This document shows positions 14,089-22,832 of a stretch of DNA of 28,098 nt, piece by piece. Within the stretch, counting starts at the first letter, position 1. Every line of letters begins with the position of its first letter. Under the pieces are notes generated by a model, which worked only from the letters and a program-made list of their open reading frames with translations, was not told where the DNA came from and did no database searches. The DNA comes from a virus, in the IMG/VR virus record IMGVR_UViG_3300025789_000120, positions 1-28,098 of that record; one strand, given 5' to 3'. The position numbers were made by a program, and so were the translations under genes.

Positions 14089-16419
14089 ATGATCACAGTG
14101 GTCAAACGTAATGGGGAGAAGGTTCCTTTGGACATCTCCAAAATACAGAGACAAGTAGCCCATGCATGTAACGGGATTGACGGAGTTAGTCCTAGCATGG
14201 TAGAAATTAAAGCACAAATAGAACTACACGATGGCATGACCACAAAGACAATAGATGAACTATTGTTAAAAGCCATGGTAGATTTGATTGATGAAACAGA
14301 AAATCCAGAAATCAATAATGTAAACTATCAATACGTAGCTGGACGTCAGCGTGTTAGTATGTTGCGTAAAGAAGTTTATGGTAGTTATACTCCTCCTAAA
14401 CTCTACGACATTGTTAAACGTAATGTAGAACTGGGTATGTATACCTCTGAACTTTTAGATTGGTATACAGAAGATGAATGGAACATTATTGATTTGTTTA
14501 TCGATCATGCCAAGGACGAAAGCTATACCTATGCTGCCATTGCCCAACTATGTGAAAAGTATCTAGTGCAAAATCGTGCCACTAATACTATCTATGAAAC
14601 CCCGCAAGTTCGTTATGCTGTGGCATCTGCTACTGCTTTCCATGGTGAACCCCAAGACAAGAGATTAAAATATGTTAAAGAATACTATGAATGTGCCAGC
14701 GATGGCCACTTTACCCTTGCTACACCAGTATTGGCTGGGCTGGGCACTACCACTAAGCAGTTTTCAAGTTGCGTGCTTATCAGTAGCGATGACACCCTGG
14801 ACAGTATATTTGCCGCAGGCGAAATGATGGCCAAATATGCTTCAAAACGAGCTGGAATCGGCCTGGAAATCGGCCGAATTCGCCCGTTAGGAGCACCAAT
14901 TCGCAATGGAGAAATCAAGCATACGGGTTTGATACCATTCTTGAAGAAATGGTTCGCAGATCTACGTAGTTGCTCACAAGGCGGTATTCGAAACGCCAGT
15001 TGTACAGTTACATTTCCGTTGTGGCATTATCAGTTTGAAGATCTTATTGTATTGAAAAACAATCAAGGTACAGACGAAACTCGTGTTCGTCAAATGGACT
15101 ATAGCGTAGTTGTTAATAAGATGTTTTGGAATCGTTACAAGAACAAACAAACCATTACCTTGTTTGATCCTGCCGAAGTTCCAGACTTGTACATGGCTTA
15201 CTATCGTAGCACCGAAGAGTTTGAACAACTATACTTAAACTATGAAAAGCATCCGACAATTAAAAAGAAAGTCGTATCGGCAGATGAGATTTTCAAAAAT
15301 CAGATCCTTAAAGAAAGGACTGATACGGGGCGCATATATCTTGTCAATGTCGACAACGTCATTGCCCAAGGCCCGTTTGATACGACAACAGATCCTATAT
15401 ATCAATCAAATCTATGCCAAGAAATACTTTTACCCACCCGTCCTTTCCAGAGAATTGAAGATCCAGAGGGACGAATTGCTCTTTGCACTCTTGGCAGCAT
15501 CAACTGGGGTGCCTTCCGTAACCCTCAGGAAATGAGAAAAGCCTGTCGTGTACTAGTACGCAGTCTGAGCAACCTGCTGAACTATCAAGATTTCTTGAGC
15601 GTACAAAGTAAACTAGCAAATGAAGATTTTGAACCCCTGGGTGTTGGTATTACTAATTTGGCTTTTTGGCATGCCCGTCGTAGTTACAAATATGGCACAG
15701 CAGAAGCTCTAGCAGAAGTCAAACGCTGGATGGAACATCAAGCATACTACCTTACCGAGACTAGTGTAGAACTTGCCCAAGAAAGAGGGGCCTGTAAGCG
15801 TAGCGAATACACTTACTACGGTAAGGGAGTATTCCCTTGGGAACGTCGTAGCGCAGGTGTTGATGAACTAACAGACTTCACACCTAGTATGGATTGGGAA
15901 CCGTTGCGTGAACGTATGAAAACATATGGTATTCGTAATGCTACCTTAATGGCAGTGGCTCCGGTGGAGTCCAGTAGCGTTGTATTAAACTCTACTAATG
16001 GTATTGAGATGCCCATGGAGTTGATCAGTGTTAAGGAATCCAAAGCAGGTTCATTCGTGCAAGTAGTTCCTGACTATCGTAGATTAAAGAACCGCTATCA
16101 ACTGATGTGGGACCAAACCGATTGTGTTGACTATTTGAAAACCAGTGCTGTGTTAGCCGCTTATATTGACCAAAGTCTAAGCACAAATACATTCTATAAT
16201 CCAGCACACTTTAAGGACGGTAAAGTTCCTGGCACACTGATTGCTAAGAATCTAATGCTGGCCAGTAAGTGGGGATTGAAGACCATGTACTATTCATTGA
16301 TCAATAAAGTAGGTGCAAAGACTTCTTTAAATACTCAAAGTGATAGATTAGTGCCAGCTGAACCTGTTACAGTATATGCTGAACTGGAAGATGATTCTTG
16401 CGAAGCCTGCAAGTTGTAA
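14089..16419 (+). CDS. nrdA: Ribonucleotide reductase class Ia, large subunit
   Basis: A 776-residue NrdA that reduces ribonucleoside diphosphates to deoxy forms for phage DNA synthesis. Residues 1-90 are an ATP-cone (VVKRNGEKVPLDISKIQ). All expected catalytic residues are visible: C228 (FSSCVLISS) and C466 (ALCTLGSINW) as the redox pair; C443 as the radical cysteine with N441 and E445 (SNLCQEI); Y734 and Y735 (MYYSLI) in the radical path; and the C-terminal C771/C774 pair (CEAC) that is re-reduced by a glutaredoxin. Length fits E. coli and T4 enzymes. It heads an operon with nrdB and glutaredoxin. A weak late-like box (GGTAAATA) lies at 14041. No intron or intein is seen. Confidence 0.97.
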   Translation: MITVVKRNGEKVPLDISKIQRQVAHACNGIDGVSPSMVEIKAQIELHDGMTTKTIDELLLKAMVDLIDETENPEINNVNYQYVAGRQRVSMLRKEVYGSYTPPKLYDIVKRNVELGMYTSELLDWYTEDEWNIIDLFIDHAKDESYTYAAIAQLCEKYLVQNRATNTIYETPQVRYAVASATAFHGEPQDKRLKYVKEYYECASDGHFTLATPVLAGLGTTTKQFSSCVLISSDDTLDSIFAAGEMMAKYASKRAGIGLEIGRIRPLGAPIRNGEIKHTGLIPFLKKWFADLRSCSQGGIRNASCTVTFPLWHYQFEDLIVLKNNQGTDETRVRQMDYSVVVNKMFWNRYKNKQTITLFDPAEVPDLYMAYYRSTEEFEQLYLNYEKHPTIKKKVVSADEIFKNQILKERTDTGRIYLVNVDNVIAQGPFDTTTDPIYQSNLCQEILLPTRPFQRIEDPEGRIALCTLGSINWGAFRNPQEMRKACRVLVRSLSNLLNYQDFLSVQSKLANEDFEPLGVGITNLAFWHARRSYKYGTAEALAEVKRWMEHQAYYLTETSVELAQERGACKRSEYTYYGKGVFPWERRSAGVDELTDFTPSMDWEPLRERMKTYGIRNATLMAVAPVESSSVVLNSTNGIEMPMELISVKESKAGSFVQVVPDYRRLKNRYQLMWDQTDCVDYLKTSAVLAAYIDQSLSTNTFYNPAHFKDGKVPGTLIAKNLMLASKWGLKTMYYSLINKVGAKTSLNTQSDRLVPAEPVTVYAELEDDSCEACKL

Positions 16420-16422
16420 ACT

Positions 16423-16468
16423 ATAAGTTTTCTGCAAACTATGATAAATAGTTTTGCAGAAAACTTAT
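16423..16468 (+). promoter_or_regulatory. Hairpin with late promoter in its loop, at the start of the HNH gene
   Basis: ATAAGTTTTCTGCAAACTAT (16423-16442), loop GATAA, then the complementary arm (16448-16468) with one bulged base: about 20 pairs. The arm ends directly at the ATG (16469). The late box GATAAATA (16443-16450) spans the loop and the first bases of the right arm. Late transcripts would start inside the right arm and lack the left one. This is the same logic as T4 I-TevI, where a hairpin blocks translation of early messages. Confidence 0.75.
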
Positions 16469-17143
16469 ATGAATTACCAAAAGATATATGATAATATAGT
16501 AAGGAGAGGACAGCATAGAATATTAGAAGGATATAGTGAAAAGCATCATATTGTTCCGAGATGCCTTGGAGGAACAGATGACGTAACTAACTTAGTATCG
16601 CTAACACCAGAAGAACATTATTTGTGTCATCTTCTATTAGTTAAAATACATCCTAACAATATACGTCTAGTCAAAGCCGCTATGTTTATGGTATCAGCAA
16701 ACAAAGATCAGCAACGCAACAACAAAGTATATGGGTGGTTGAAACGGCAGTATTCTGAATATATGCAGGGACCAAATAATCCTTCAAAATTAAACGGTCC
16801 ATGGAATAAAGGCGTTACAGGATATAAAACTAATGTAATTTTTTCAGAAGATACTATAAAACAAATTTCTGAAAGAATGAAAAGTAACAACCCGTGTGCA
16901 GGTGTTAAGCCATGGAATCATCCCAGAGCAACAGATTACTCTAAATCTGTTTGGAAACAAGCAGGTACGATTTATCAAGTATGGACAGAAAATAGCAAGC
17001 CATCTTATTGTAAGTTATATACATTAGTGAACAATAAATGTTATACTAATGATTCAAAAGTTATCGGTCCTTATATGAATATGGTGAAGTATTTTAGGAA
17101 CGGATGGATTCCTGTAGAAGATAACGAATGGATTAAATTATGA
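16469..17143 (+). CDS. HNH homing endonuclease inserted between nrdA and nrdB (MobE-like position)
   Basis: A 224-residue protein. The HNH core is EKHHIVPRCLGGTDDVTNLVSLTPEEHYLCHLLL: H26/H27, N41, H50 and H54. The N-terminus MNYQKIYDNIVRRGQ is typical of phage HNH enzymes of this class, which is why I start at 16469 and not at the TTG at 16454. The C-terminal part (PWNKGVTGYKT, NNPCAGVKPWNH) resembles NUMOD DNA-binding repeats. T4 carries mobE in the same place. The enzyme probably cuts homing sites in nrdA or nrdB of related phages. No ribosome site is obvious; the start lies beside a long hairpin. Confidence 0.88.
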   Translation: MNYQKIYDNIVRRGQHRILEGYSEKHHIVPRCLGGTDDVTNLVSLTPEEHYLCHLLLVKIHPNNIRLVKAAMFMVSANKDQQRNNKVYGWLKRQYSEYMQGPNNPSKLNGPWNKGVTGYKTNVIFSEDTIKQISERMKSNNPCAGVKPWNHPRATDYSKSVWKQAGTIYQVWTENSKPSYCKLYTLVNNKCYTNDSKVIGPYMNMVKYFRNGWIPVEDNEWIKL

Positions 17144-17916
17144 GAATAGCATATTACGGAAATAGTTTTGCCGAAAGCGGCCACGATATTTCTTGGACAA
17201 AAGTTTTGGCAAGAAAAATGAACGCTGACTATTCGCAATCTTTTGCCAAGGGTGGTAGTTCTTTATTATATTCTTATCAACAGTTTTTAAAGAATTACAA
17301 AAACTTTGACCTTAATGTTTTTGTAGTCACACATTGGGAAAACTATTCAAGAGAACTACCATTGATGCATAAGGATGGGACTACAAAAATGTTTCGTCCA
17401 AACAGCATACACAATGTAGAAGAAATGATTAGAATGAATAAAGACATACTAACCAATACTGCTATTGAAACTTTAGAATATCTAAGAGGTTGGTTTATTG
17501 TAGCAGACGATGAATATATGATTCTAACATGGGAGTTGATTTTAAAACATGTTGAATCACTAGATCCTAAAGTTGTTTTTATTTCATCGGGTGATTTAAA
17601 AGAAAAAGATTTTATGTATAGCGATGAAAAAAGACGTAAACAGTTTAAGCGACATTTATCTCAATATCATCATATACAAACAAAGAGTCTGGGAATGGTC
17701 GAGCCTTGGAGTTATGACGGTAAGACCAAACTAAGAGAAAGTCCAGATACTATGGCTAATCACTTAACTGAAGAAACGGCTAAAATAGTTGCTGATTCAA
17801 TTTATTCTTTGATTACCACAGGGGAAATGTTACCGGCACCTTCTCGAATCGAACACCAATATACATATGAACACTACTATCTCTCTGAAGATAGAGGATA
17901 CGTTTGGAGCAGTTAA
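17140..17916 (+). CDS. SGNH-hydrolase-like protein
   Basis: A 258-residue protein that starts inside the HNH stop (ATGA overlap). The N-terminus IAYYGNSFAESGHDISWTKVLARKM has the block I position of SGNH enzymes (G-N-S for G-D-S), and SFAKGGSSL fits block II. Block III (usually G-x-N) seems to read VVTHWEN. The C-terminal D-T-M-A-N-H-L-T (about 206-213) matches the D-x-x-H block V. A nucleophile serine (S9) is present. Such phage proteins may deacetylate sugars or act on lipids; the substrate is unknown. It is an unusual guest in an nrd operon. Confidence 0.65.
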   Translation: MRIAYYGNSFAESGHDISWTKVLARKMNADYSQSFAKGGSSLLYSYQQFLKNYKNFDLNVFVVTHWENYSRELPLMHKDGTTKMFRPNSIHNVEEMIRMNKDILTNTAIETLEYLRGWFIVADDEYMILTWELILKHVESLDPKVVFISSGDLKEKDFMYSDEKRRKQFKRHLSQYHHIQTKSLGMVEPWSYDGKTKLRESPDTMANHLTEETAKIVADSIYSLITTGEMLPAPSRIEHQYTYEHYYLSEDRGYVWSS

Positions 17917-17918
17917 AA

Positions 17919-19013
17919 ATGAGTAAAGAACAATATAATTTATCAGTAGCACCTAACTACTTAAAACGACGAATGTTTTTAGATGGTGCTGTTACAGTAC
18001 AGAGATTTGAGGAATTCCGTCATCCTAAGATTGCTAAGTTTGAAGAACTAGCACGGGGATTCTTTTGGGTTCCTGAAGAAATCAGTCTTACCAAAGACAA
18101 AATGGATCATAAGGATGCTAGTGATGCTGTTAAACATATCTTTACTAGCAATCTTCTAAGACAAACAGCCTTGGACAGTATTCAAGGTCGTGCACCGAAT
18201 CAAGTTTTTGGCCCAGTGGTATCTATCCCTGAGCTAGAAGCATTGATCAGCAACTGGAGCTTTTTTGAAACAAATATTCATTCAAAGAGCTACAGTCACA
18301 TTATTAGGAATGTTTATGGTGTACCCAAAGAAGAATTCAATAAAATCCATGATACACAAGAAATTGTGGGCATGGCTGCTAATATCGGTAGATACTACGA
18401 AGCGTTACACGAACTCAACTGCCGCAAAGAATTGGGTGAAGAAATTTCAACAATGGAACATAAACGTGCTATCTGGTTGGCTTTGCAGGCCAGTTACGCA
18501 CTCGAAGCACTGAGATTCATGGTCTCTTTTGCTACTAGTTTAGCCATGGTGGAAAATAAAATCTACATTGGCAATGGTAACATTATTAGTTTGATTTTAC
18601 AAGACGAATTATTACACGCAGAGTGGACTGCTTGGATTATTAATCAAACAGTCAAAGAAGATGCAGACTTTGCAGAACTGGAAAAAGAATGTGCCGAAGA
18701 AGTCTACGCCATGTACTTAGAAGTTATTGCAGAAGAAAAAGCATGGGCTGACTACTTGTTCAAAAAAGGTCCTGTGATCGGTCTTAATGCTACTATTCTA
18801 AAAGACTTTGTGGATTATACAGCATTTACACGACTGAAGGAAATAGGAATTAAATATTTAGAAGATCATCCTAAGAGTAATCCTGTTCCTTGGTTTAATA
18901 AACACGTTAACATCAATAAAAAGCAAACAGCATTGCAAGAAAATGAATCTACTAACTATGTTATCGGAGTAATGAGCGATAATGTTAGTTACGACGAGTT
19001 GCCCGATCTATAA
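17919..19013 (+). CDS. nrdB: Ribonucleotide reductase class Ia, small subunit
   Basis: A 364-residue NrdB that houses the di-iron tyrosyl radical. I start at the ATG 17919, with GGAG 9 bases upstream. Aligned with E. coli NrdB the ligands are D86, E117, H121, E196, E230 and H233, and the radical tyrosine is Y125. The LDSIQGRAPN and YSHIIRN segments are characteristic. One oddity: between E117 and H121 there are three residues (ETNIH), whereas E. coli has two (ETIH), so an extra Asn is inserted in the metal-ligand helix. The C-terminal YDELPDL tail can bind NrdA. Confidence 0.96.
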   Translation: MSKEQYNLSVAPNYLKRRMFLDGAVTVQRFEEFRHPKIAKFEELARGFFWVPEEISLTKDKMDHKDASDAVKHIFTSNLLRQTALDSIQGRAPNQVFGPVVSIPELEALISNWSFFETNIHSKSYSHIIRNVYGVPKEEFNKIHDTQEIVGMAANIGRYYEALHELNCRKELGEEISTMEHKRAIWLALQASYALEALRFMVSFATSLAMVENKIYIGNGNIISLILQDELLHAEWTAWIINQTVKEDADFAELEKECAEEVYAMYLEVIAEEKAWADYLFKKGPVIGLNATILKDFVDYTAFTRLKEIGIKYLEDHPKSNPVPWFNKHVNINKKQTALQENESTNYVIGVMSDNVSYDELPDL

Positions 19014-19024
19014 TAGGGATTGTA

Positions 19025-20185
19025 ATGAATATCGGTGTTGTTACCAGCCCGTCTGTTAGAGATGATATATTAACGCCTTTCTTGTATCCCCTAACCAATG
19101 GGGAGATTGAGATGCTGGATGCGTTTGTCACGTCCAGTAAAATATACCATCCTAACAAGTTTAAAATTAAGGAAGGTGGACATTGTTATCACTTTAGTAA
19201 AAATTTAGACGACATAAACTATTGTGATATAAAACTCATGGTAATGCCTGTGTCATCTGATGCCTTTCATATTATTCAAAAATATGAAAATGATATAGAT
19301 TATTTTATATTTTCCAGGCAAGATGACGAAGCAGAGCATCCTACTAATATGCAGTATATAAAAAGCCTGTTAGAAAGATCCAATACAATTTTCATTTATC
19401 CACATGGAATAAATCAATCTGAAAATCCTAGATGTATTGTAGATTATTCAATTAATCTTTATTTGCATTATCATGCGTTTGGGTTTTATTATTTGAACTA
19501 TTATCCTAATAAAGAAAAACAACACCTTGTGGGAGTGTACAATAGATTTGATAACTATAAACCTTTTAGAAAAAAAACAATAGAGTATTTTCGTTCAAAA
19601 GTTGACCCCGAAGATATTCATATTTTTAAAACAGAAACTCCATATACTTCTAGCATAAGTGGCCAACTACTAGATAGATGGTCGTGGCAACAGATGCATA
19701 TATCTTCCTACACTGATTATAACTCATCTGTTGCAAATATAGTGTTTGAAACTGGTGCTGTAGTTACTGAACGATTTTTATTCTCAGAAAAAACTGTTAA
19801 AAGTATAGCGTTTCAAAGTGCTGATATATTTTTCATATACATGGGAATAAGTAAAGGTATTGAATGGTTACACGAAAAAGGATTTTGGTTTTTAAATAGC
19901 GAGTTTTATGATACAGAAGATGACGATTTTGATTATGATAATTTAGGACGTCTTACTATGTTTAAATCAGAGTTTCCTTTAATGCGTAGTGTACAACGAT
20001 CAATAAACTATTTAAAAACATTAAAAGAAGAACTAAAAACAAATAATGCAGTACATGCGTTTTTAGTAAAAAAATATAGAGATAAGTTAGATGCCAATGA
20101 ACAAGCATTTAAAAAACTATTAACAAATTGCGAATACAAAGAAAAACTGTTAAACTTAATAACTAAAAAGGAGATAACATTATGA
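19025..20185 (+). CDS. Glycosyltransferase-like protein of unknown specificity
   Basis: A 386-residue protein. The N-terminal half has no recognised motif. The segment VVTERFLFSEKTVKSIAFQSADIFFIYMGISKGIEWLHEKGFWFLNSEFYD (about 246-298) follows the pattern (T/S)EK-T-x-K-(P/S)-I-A-F-x-x-P/A-F-(I)...LGF-x-(T)-F...(Y)D seen in a phage family with glycosyltransferase-like C-termini. The match is moderate. It lies between nrdB and glutaredoxin and overlaps the latter by 4 bases. It could modify phage or host surface sugars; I cannot say which. Confidence 0.55.
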   Translation: MNIGVVTSPSVRDDILTPFLYPLTNGEIEMLDAFVTSSKIYHPNKFKIKEGGHCYHFSKNLDDINYCDIKLMVMPVSSDAFHIIQKYENDIDYFIFSRQDDEAEHPTNMQYIKSLLERSNTIFIYPHGINQSENPRCIVDYSINLYLHYHAFGFYYLNYYPNKEKQHLVGVYNRFDNYKPFRKKTIEYFRSKVDPEDIHIFKTETPYTSSISGQLLDRWSWQQMHISSYTDYNSSVANIVFETGAVVTERFLFSEKTVKSIAFQSADIFFIYMGISKGIEWLHEKGFWFLNSEFYDTEDDDFDYDNLGRLTMFKSEFPLMRSVQRSINYLKTLKEELKTNNAVHAFLVKKYRDKLDANEQAFKKLLTNCEYKEKLLNLITKKEITL

Positions 20186-20430
20186 CAAAGGCTATTGTTT
20201 GGAGTAAGTATAACTGTACCTTTTGCGATCAGGCAAAGGCATTATTAAAGCAACGTGGTATTCCCTACGAGGAAAAGAAAATCGGTGACGGCTATACTAA
20301 AGAAGAACTATTAGAAGCAGTACCAACAGCACGTACTGTTCCACAGATTTTTATTAATGACCAACTAGTTGGCGGCTTTACCGAACTCAAAAAATACATT
20401 GAGGAAACGGCTGGCGGATATGGCGACTAA
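20182..20430 (+). CDS. Glutaredoxin
   Basis: An 82-residue protein with the whole glutaredoxin fold: active site CTFC (15-18; the common forms are CPYC and CVYC), the TVPQIFIND strand with cis-Pro (about 52-60) and the G-G-F-T-E-L binding motif (64-69). It probably re-reduces the C-terminal cysteine pair of NrdA, like T4 NrdC and E. coli Grx. It overlaps the stop of the preceding gene by 4 bases (ATGA) and the start of the following one. Confidence 0.92.
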   Translation: MTKAIVWSKYNCTFCDQAKALLKQRGIPYEEKKIGDGYTKEELLEAVPTARTVPQIFINDQLVGGFTELKKYIEETAGGYGD

Positions 20431-20980
20431 AGAAGAACTTGATAAACTCAAAGAAGCCTTAGAAAAGGTAAATTCTTTTGAAGTTGAGTTTGATGATAAA
20501 CCATCAATTGGCATTATTGCCCAAGAGATTGAAGAGTTTCCGGGACTTGAAAGTCAAGAACTCCCGGCATTGACTACTTTGGATTTGTCTAGTTTATCTA
20601 GTCTATGGAATATGCCTAGCGGCAACATTACTATAAGTACAGGTGCAACAGGAAGTTCTGGATCAATATTAACCAGTGCTGGTGCTAACGGAGCTTCTTG
20701 GTCAAATTATGGAAATTCTGGTCCATATACAATATCTTCAGCTGGCTTTAATCCCAAGAGTTCCCTGGAAGTCAGCGGTGATGCAAACTTCGAAGGCGAT
20801 ATCAAGTGGAGGGGTCGCAGTCTAGGAGATATGCTAGAGACCATTGAAAGTCGGTTGGCCATATTGGTTCCTGATCCAGAAAAACTTGAACACTTTGAGG
20901 CATTACAAAAGGCCTACGAACATTATAAAACTTTAGAAGCATTGTGCACAATGCCAACAAAGGATGACACAGAACACTAA
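20420..20980 (+). CDS. Phage virion protein with collagen-like Gly/Ser stretch and helical C-terminus
   Basis: A 186-residue protein. I start at the ATG 20420, inside the glutaredoxin stop region. After a helix (KEELDKLKEALEKVNSF), residues about 68-110 are a Gly/Ser/Ala/Thr-rich stretch (NITISTGATGSSGSILTSAGANG). Then SSLEVSGDANFEGDIKWRGRSLGDMLETIESRLAIL (about 117-152) and ALQKAYEHYKTLEALC follow, which I recall as a conserved phage module at the end of baseplate- or fibre-type proteins. Virion role likely, exact part unknown. Confidence 0.7.
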   Translation: MATKEELDKLKEALEKVNSFEVEFDDKPSIGIIAQEIEEFPGLESQELPALTTLDLSSLSSLWNMPSGNITISTGATGSSGSILTSAGANGASWSNYGNSGPYTISSAGFNPKSSLEVSGDANFEGDIKWRGRSLGDMLETIESRLAILVPDPEKLEHFEALQKAYEHYKTLEALCTMPTKDDTEH

Positions 20981-21455
20981 TTCTGCCAAAGGCAGATCTA
21001 GCTATGATGTAGAAGTAGGAGGATTAATTGTTCCGTTTTTTAATAGGAATGTTACTCCTTACGCTACAGAAGCGGGCGGTCCTAAATTTGATCTAGTTCC
21101 TGTTGAAAAGCAAAAAGATGTAATGCTGAATGTAGCACGTCTACATGCTCAACAGGAATATGATAGAATAATGGAAATGGTTGAAGTATTGCAGCGTCAA
21201 GCCAATCAAATCAAACGTAGACTGGAAATAACTGATGCTGTACACGCAGCAAAATATGACTTTCAAGTTTCGCATGGTCAAAACTATTGGCTGGTCTATG
21301 ATACTAGGCATAAATTTACAAGACTATGTCTACAAGGGCCCGATGAATGGTCATCAGGTCCACCAGTAGATTATGAATATTTTGCAAGGGTTAAATACCT
21401 AGGCGATTATAGTTGGCAAGAAATAGATAAAGAAGGAAACTATGTTACTAATTAA
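20964..21455 (+). CDS. DUF2452 domain protein
   Basis: A 163-residue protein. The order is: PYATEAGGPKFDLVPVEKQK near 31-50, a long helix (LHAQQEYDRIMEMVEVLQRQANQIKRRLEITDAVHAA), then F-Q-V-S-H-G-Q-N-Y-W-L-V-Y and L-Q-G-P-D-E-W...YFARVKYLGDYSW. It matches the DUF2452 family of bacteria and phages: a P-Y-A-T-x-x-G-A/G start, a helix, then a beta hairpin with P-x-E-W. Function unknown. It overlaps the preceding gene by 17 bases and the next by 14. Confidence 0.85.
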   Translation: MTQNTNSAKGRSSYDVEVGGLIVPFFNRNVTPYATEAGGPKFDLVPVEKQKDVMLNVARLHAQQEYDRIMEMVEVLQRQANQIKRRLEITDAVHAAKYDFQVSHGQNYWLVYDTRHKFTRLCLQGPDEWSSGPPVDYEYFARVKYLGDYSWQEIDKEGNYVTN

Positions 21456-21732
21456 TAAAGGTTATAAATCGGGCGATGTTGTTAGTTTGAAACTGATCAA
21501 CAGTGATGAAATCATTGCACGGTTTGAAGAAGAAACTGACACCACTATCAAAATCAATCGCCCATTGGCATTGACCATGAACGCACAAGGACTGGGAATG
21601 ATGCCTTGGATGATTCTGGGTAGTGATGAGTTTATTACACTAAGCAAGACACATGTCATGGCAATCAGCGCTAGTAAACAAGATGCCGCAGATCAATATA
21701 TTCAAGGTACAACAGGTATCGCATTAAAATAA
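21442..21732 (+). CDS. Sm-like small beta-barrel protein
   Basis: A 96-residue protein. The beginning, KSGDVVSLKLINSDEIIARFEEETDTTIKINRPLALTM (9-46), is the strand pattern of an Sm fold (G-D-x-V-x-(V/L)-x-L-x-(N/S)-x-(D/E)-x-(I/V)), with a C-terminal FITLSKTHVMAIS strand. Small proteins of this kind are common in T4-like phages; RNA binding is possible but unproven. The start overlaps the preceding gene, and GAAGGAAAC is a strong ribosome site. Confidence 0.7.
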   Translation: MLLINKGYKSGDVVSLKLINSDEIIARFEEETDTTIKINRPLALTMNAQGLGMMPWMILGSDEFITLSKTHVMAISASKQDAADQYIQGTTGIALK

Positions 21733-21733
21733 T

Positions 21734-22801
21734 ATGTCCATTGAATCCAGTTTAACTCCGTCGACTTTGATATTAGATCCTATTCATGGGTTTAACATGC
21801 AGGCTATTGCTGATGGTCTATCCAAGGCTTACCCTGCGTCAACTACTTCGACCACAGTTACTGGTGTATATGTTCCTATTGTTTGTATGGGCGGCTGTGT
21901 AAAAACAGGCATTATTAATCCAGAAAACGATGCTAAAGAAACTGCTAGTCGGGTTTACAACTATGCCATGCAGGCAGCATATCAACCTGTATGGAATGTG
22001 TTATATGCTTTATATGAAGCACTTAAAAGATTTGGTCTAGGTGTGATAGATTTAAAATTGCCTGTGTTTGATTTACACATTAGTGATTTATTCAATCCAG
22101 ATATTACCTGCGTTATAGAAAAAATCATTAATAAATTATTGGCAAAATTCAAAAACGCATATGATAAGTTTCTAGCAGAGATTAAAAGGATTTTTGGATT
22201 ACTGGGTATTCCTTTTCCGTTGTTTAAAAATCTAAACAGTCCATCGGAACTAATCAAATACATTGTCAAACACATTGTGGCAAGTTTATGGGATCAGTTG
22301 TCTAGAAAGATTAGACTGATTATAGATTTAATCCAAACAGGTTTAAAAATCTATGATTCGATAGTAAAAAATGGATTTGTTTTATATAATCTTTGGAAAA
22401 CAGCAATAGCCCAGCTTCTAAAAACAGTATTACATTATTTGTCAAATCCACCTAGTTTAAATGATATTAAAAATCTTCTTGAAAAATTTGCCAAAAAAGT
22501 TTTAAAGAAAGCACAAGTTACTATTGCTGAAATATTATCAGTAATAGATAAGTTTAAACTACCAATATTTGGAAATCCGTTTGATTGGAAACTCCCATTG
22601 AATATACATATGAAGATTCCTGAACTGGATTTTAATAAAATAATAAACGATATTAAACTTTGGCTAAACAACTTTGTGATGAACTTGATGATTAAGTTTA
22701 TACAACTTGTTGAGAGAATATTGAAAATATTTGGGATTACTTTTCATTTGCCCAAGATACATATTCCGTTTTTTGTTTGTACATTAAAAAATACCCCTTG
22801 A
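21734..22801 (+). CDS. Long helical structural-type protein
   Basis: A 355-residue protein. The first 60 residues resemble phage tail proteins (LILDPIHGFNMQAIADGLSKAY) and contain a C-x-G-G-C pair (51-55). The rest is a series of amphipathic helices very rich in Lys, Leu, Ile, Phe and Asn, with repeated units such as K-L-P-x-F (KLPVFDL, KLPIFGNPFDWKLPL, HLPKIHIPFF). The block NVLYALYEALKRFGLG (88-103) recurs in the 43-residue frame at 3040. No family is recognised. Its stop codon overlaps the -35 box of the next promoter. Confidence 0.7.
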   Translation: MSIESSLTPSTLILDPIHGFNMQAIADGLSKAYPASTTSTTVTGVYVPIVCMGGCVKTGIINPENDAKETASRVYNYAMQAAYQPVWNVLYALYEALKRFGLGVIDLKLPVFDLHISDLFNPDITCVIEKIINKLLAKFKNAYDKFLAEIKRIFGLLGIPFPLFKNLNSPSELIKYIVKHIVASLWDQLSRKIRLIIDLIQTGLKIYDSIVKNGFVLYNLWKTAIAQLLKTVLHYLSNPPSLNDIKNLLEKFAKKVLKKAQVTIAEILSVIDKFKLPIFGNPFDWKLPLNIHMKIPELDFNKIINDIKLWLNNFVMNLMIKFIQLVERILKIFGITFHLPKIHIPFFVCTLKNTP

Positions 22802-22831
22802 CAACTAGTTAGAAATACCGTACAATAAATA
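22798..22831 (+). promoter_or_regulatory. Sigma70 promoter (TTGACA-N17-TACAAT) overlapping a late-type box
   Basis: A perfect -35 TTGACA (22798-22803), overlapping the upstream stop, a 17-base spacer and TACAAT (22821-22826). AATAAATA (22824-22831) overlaps the -10, so both early and late transcription are possible. Start sites at about 22833-22837 would give a leader of about 110 bases. Confidence 0.75.
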
Positions 22832-22832
22832 T

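Noticed and set aside
14089-16419. Intron or intein in nrdA
   Set aside because: All motifs are contiguous and the length is normal for the family.
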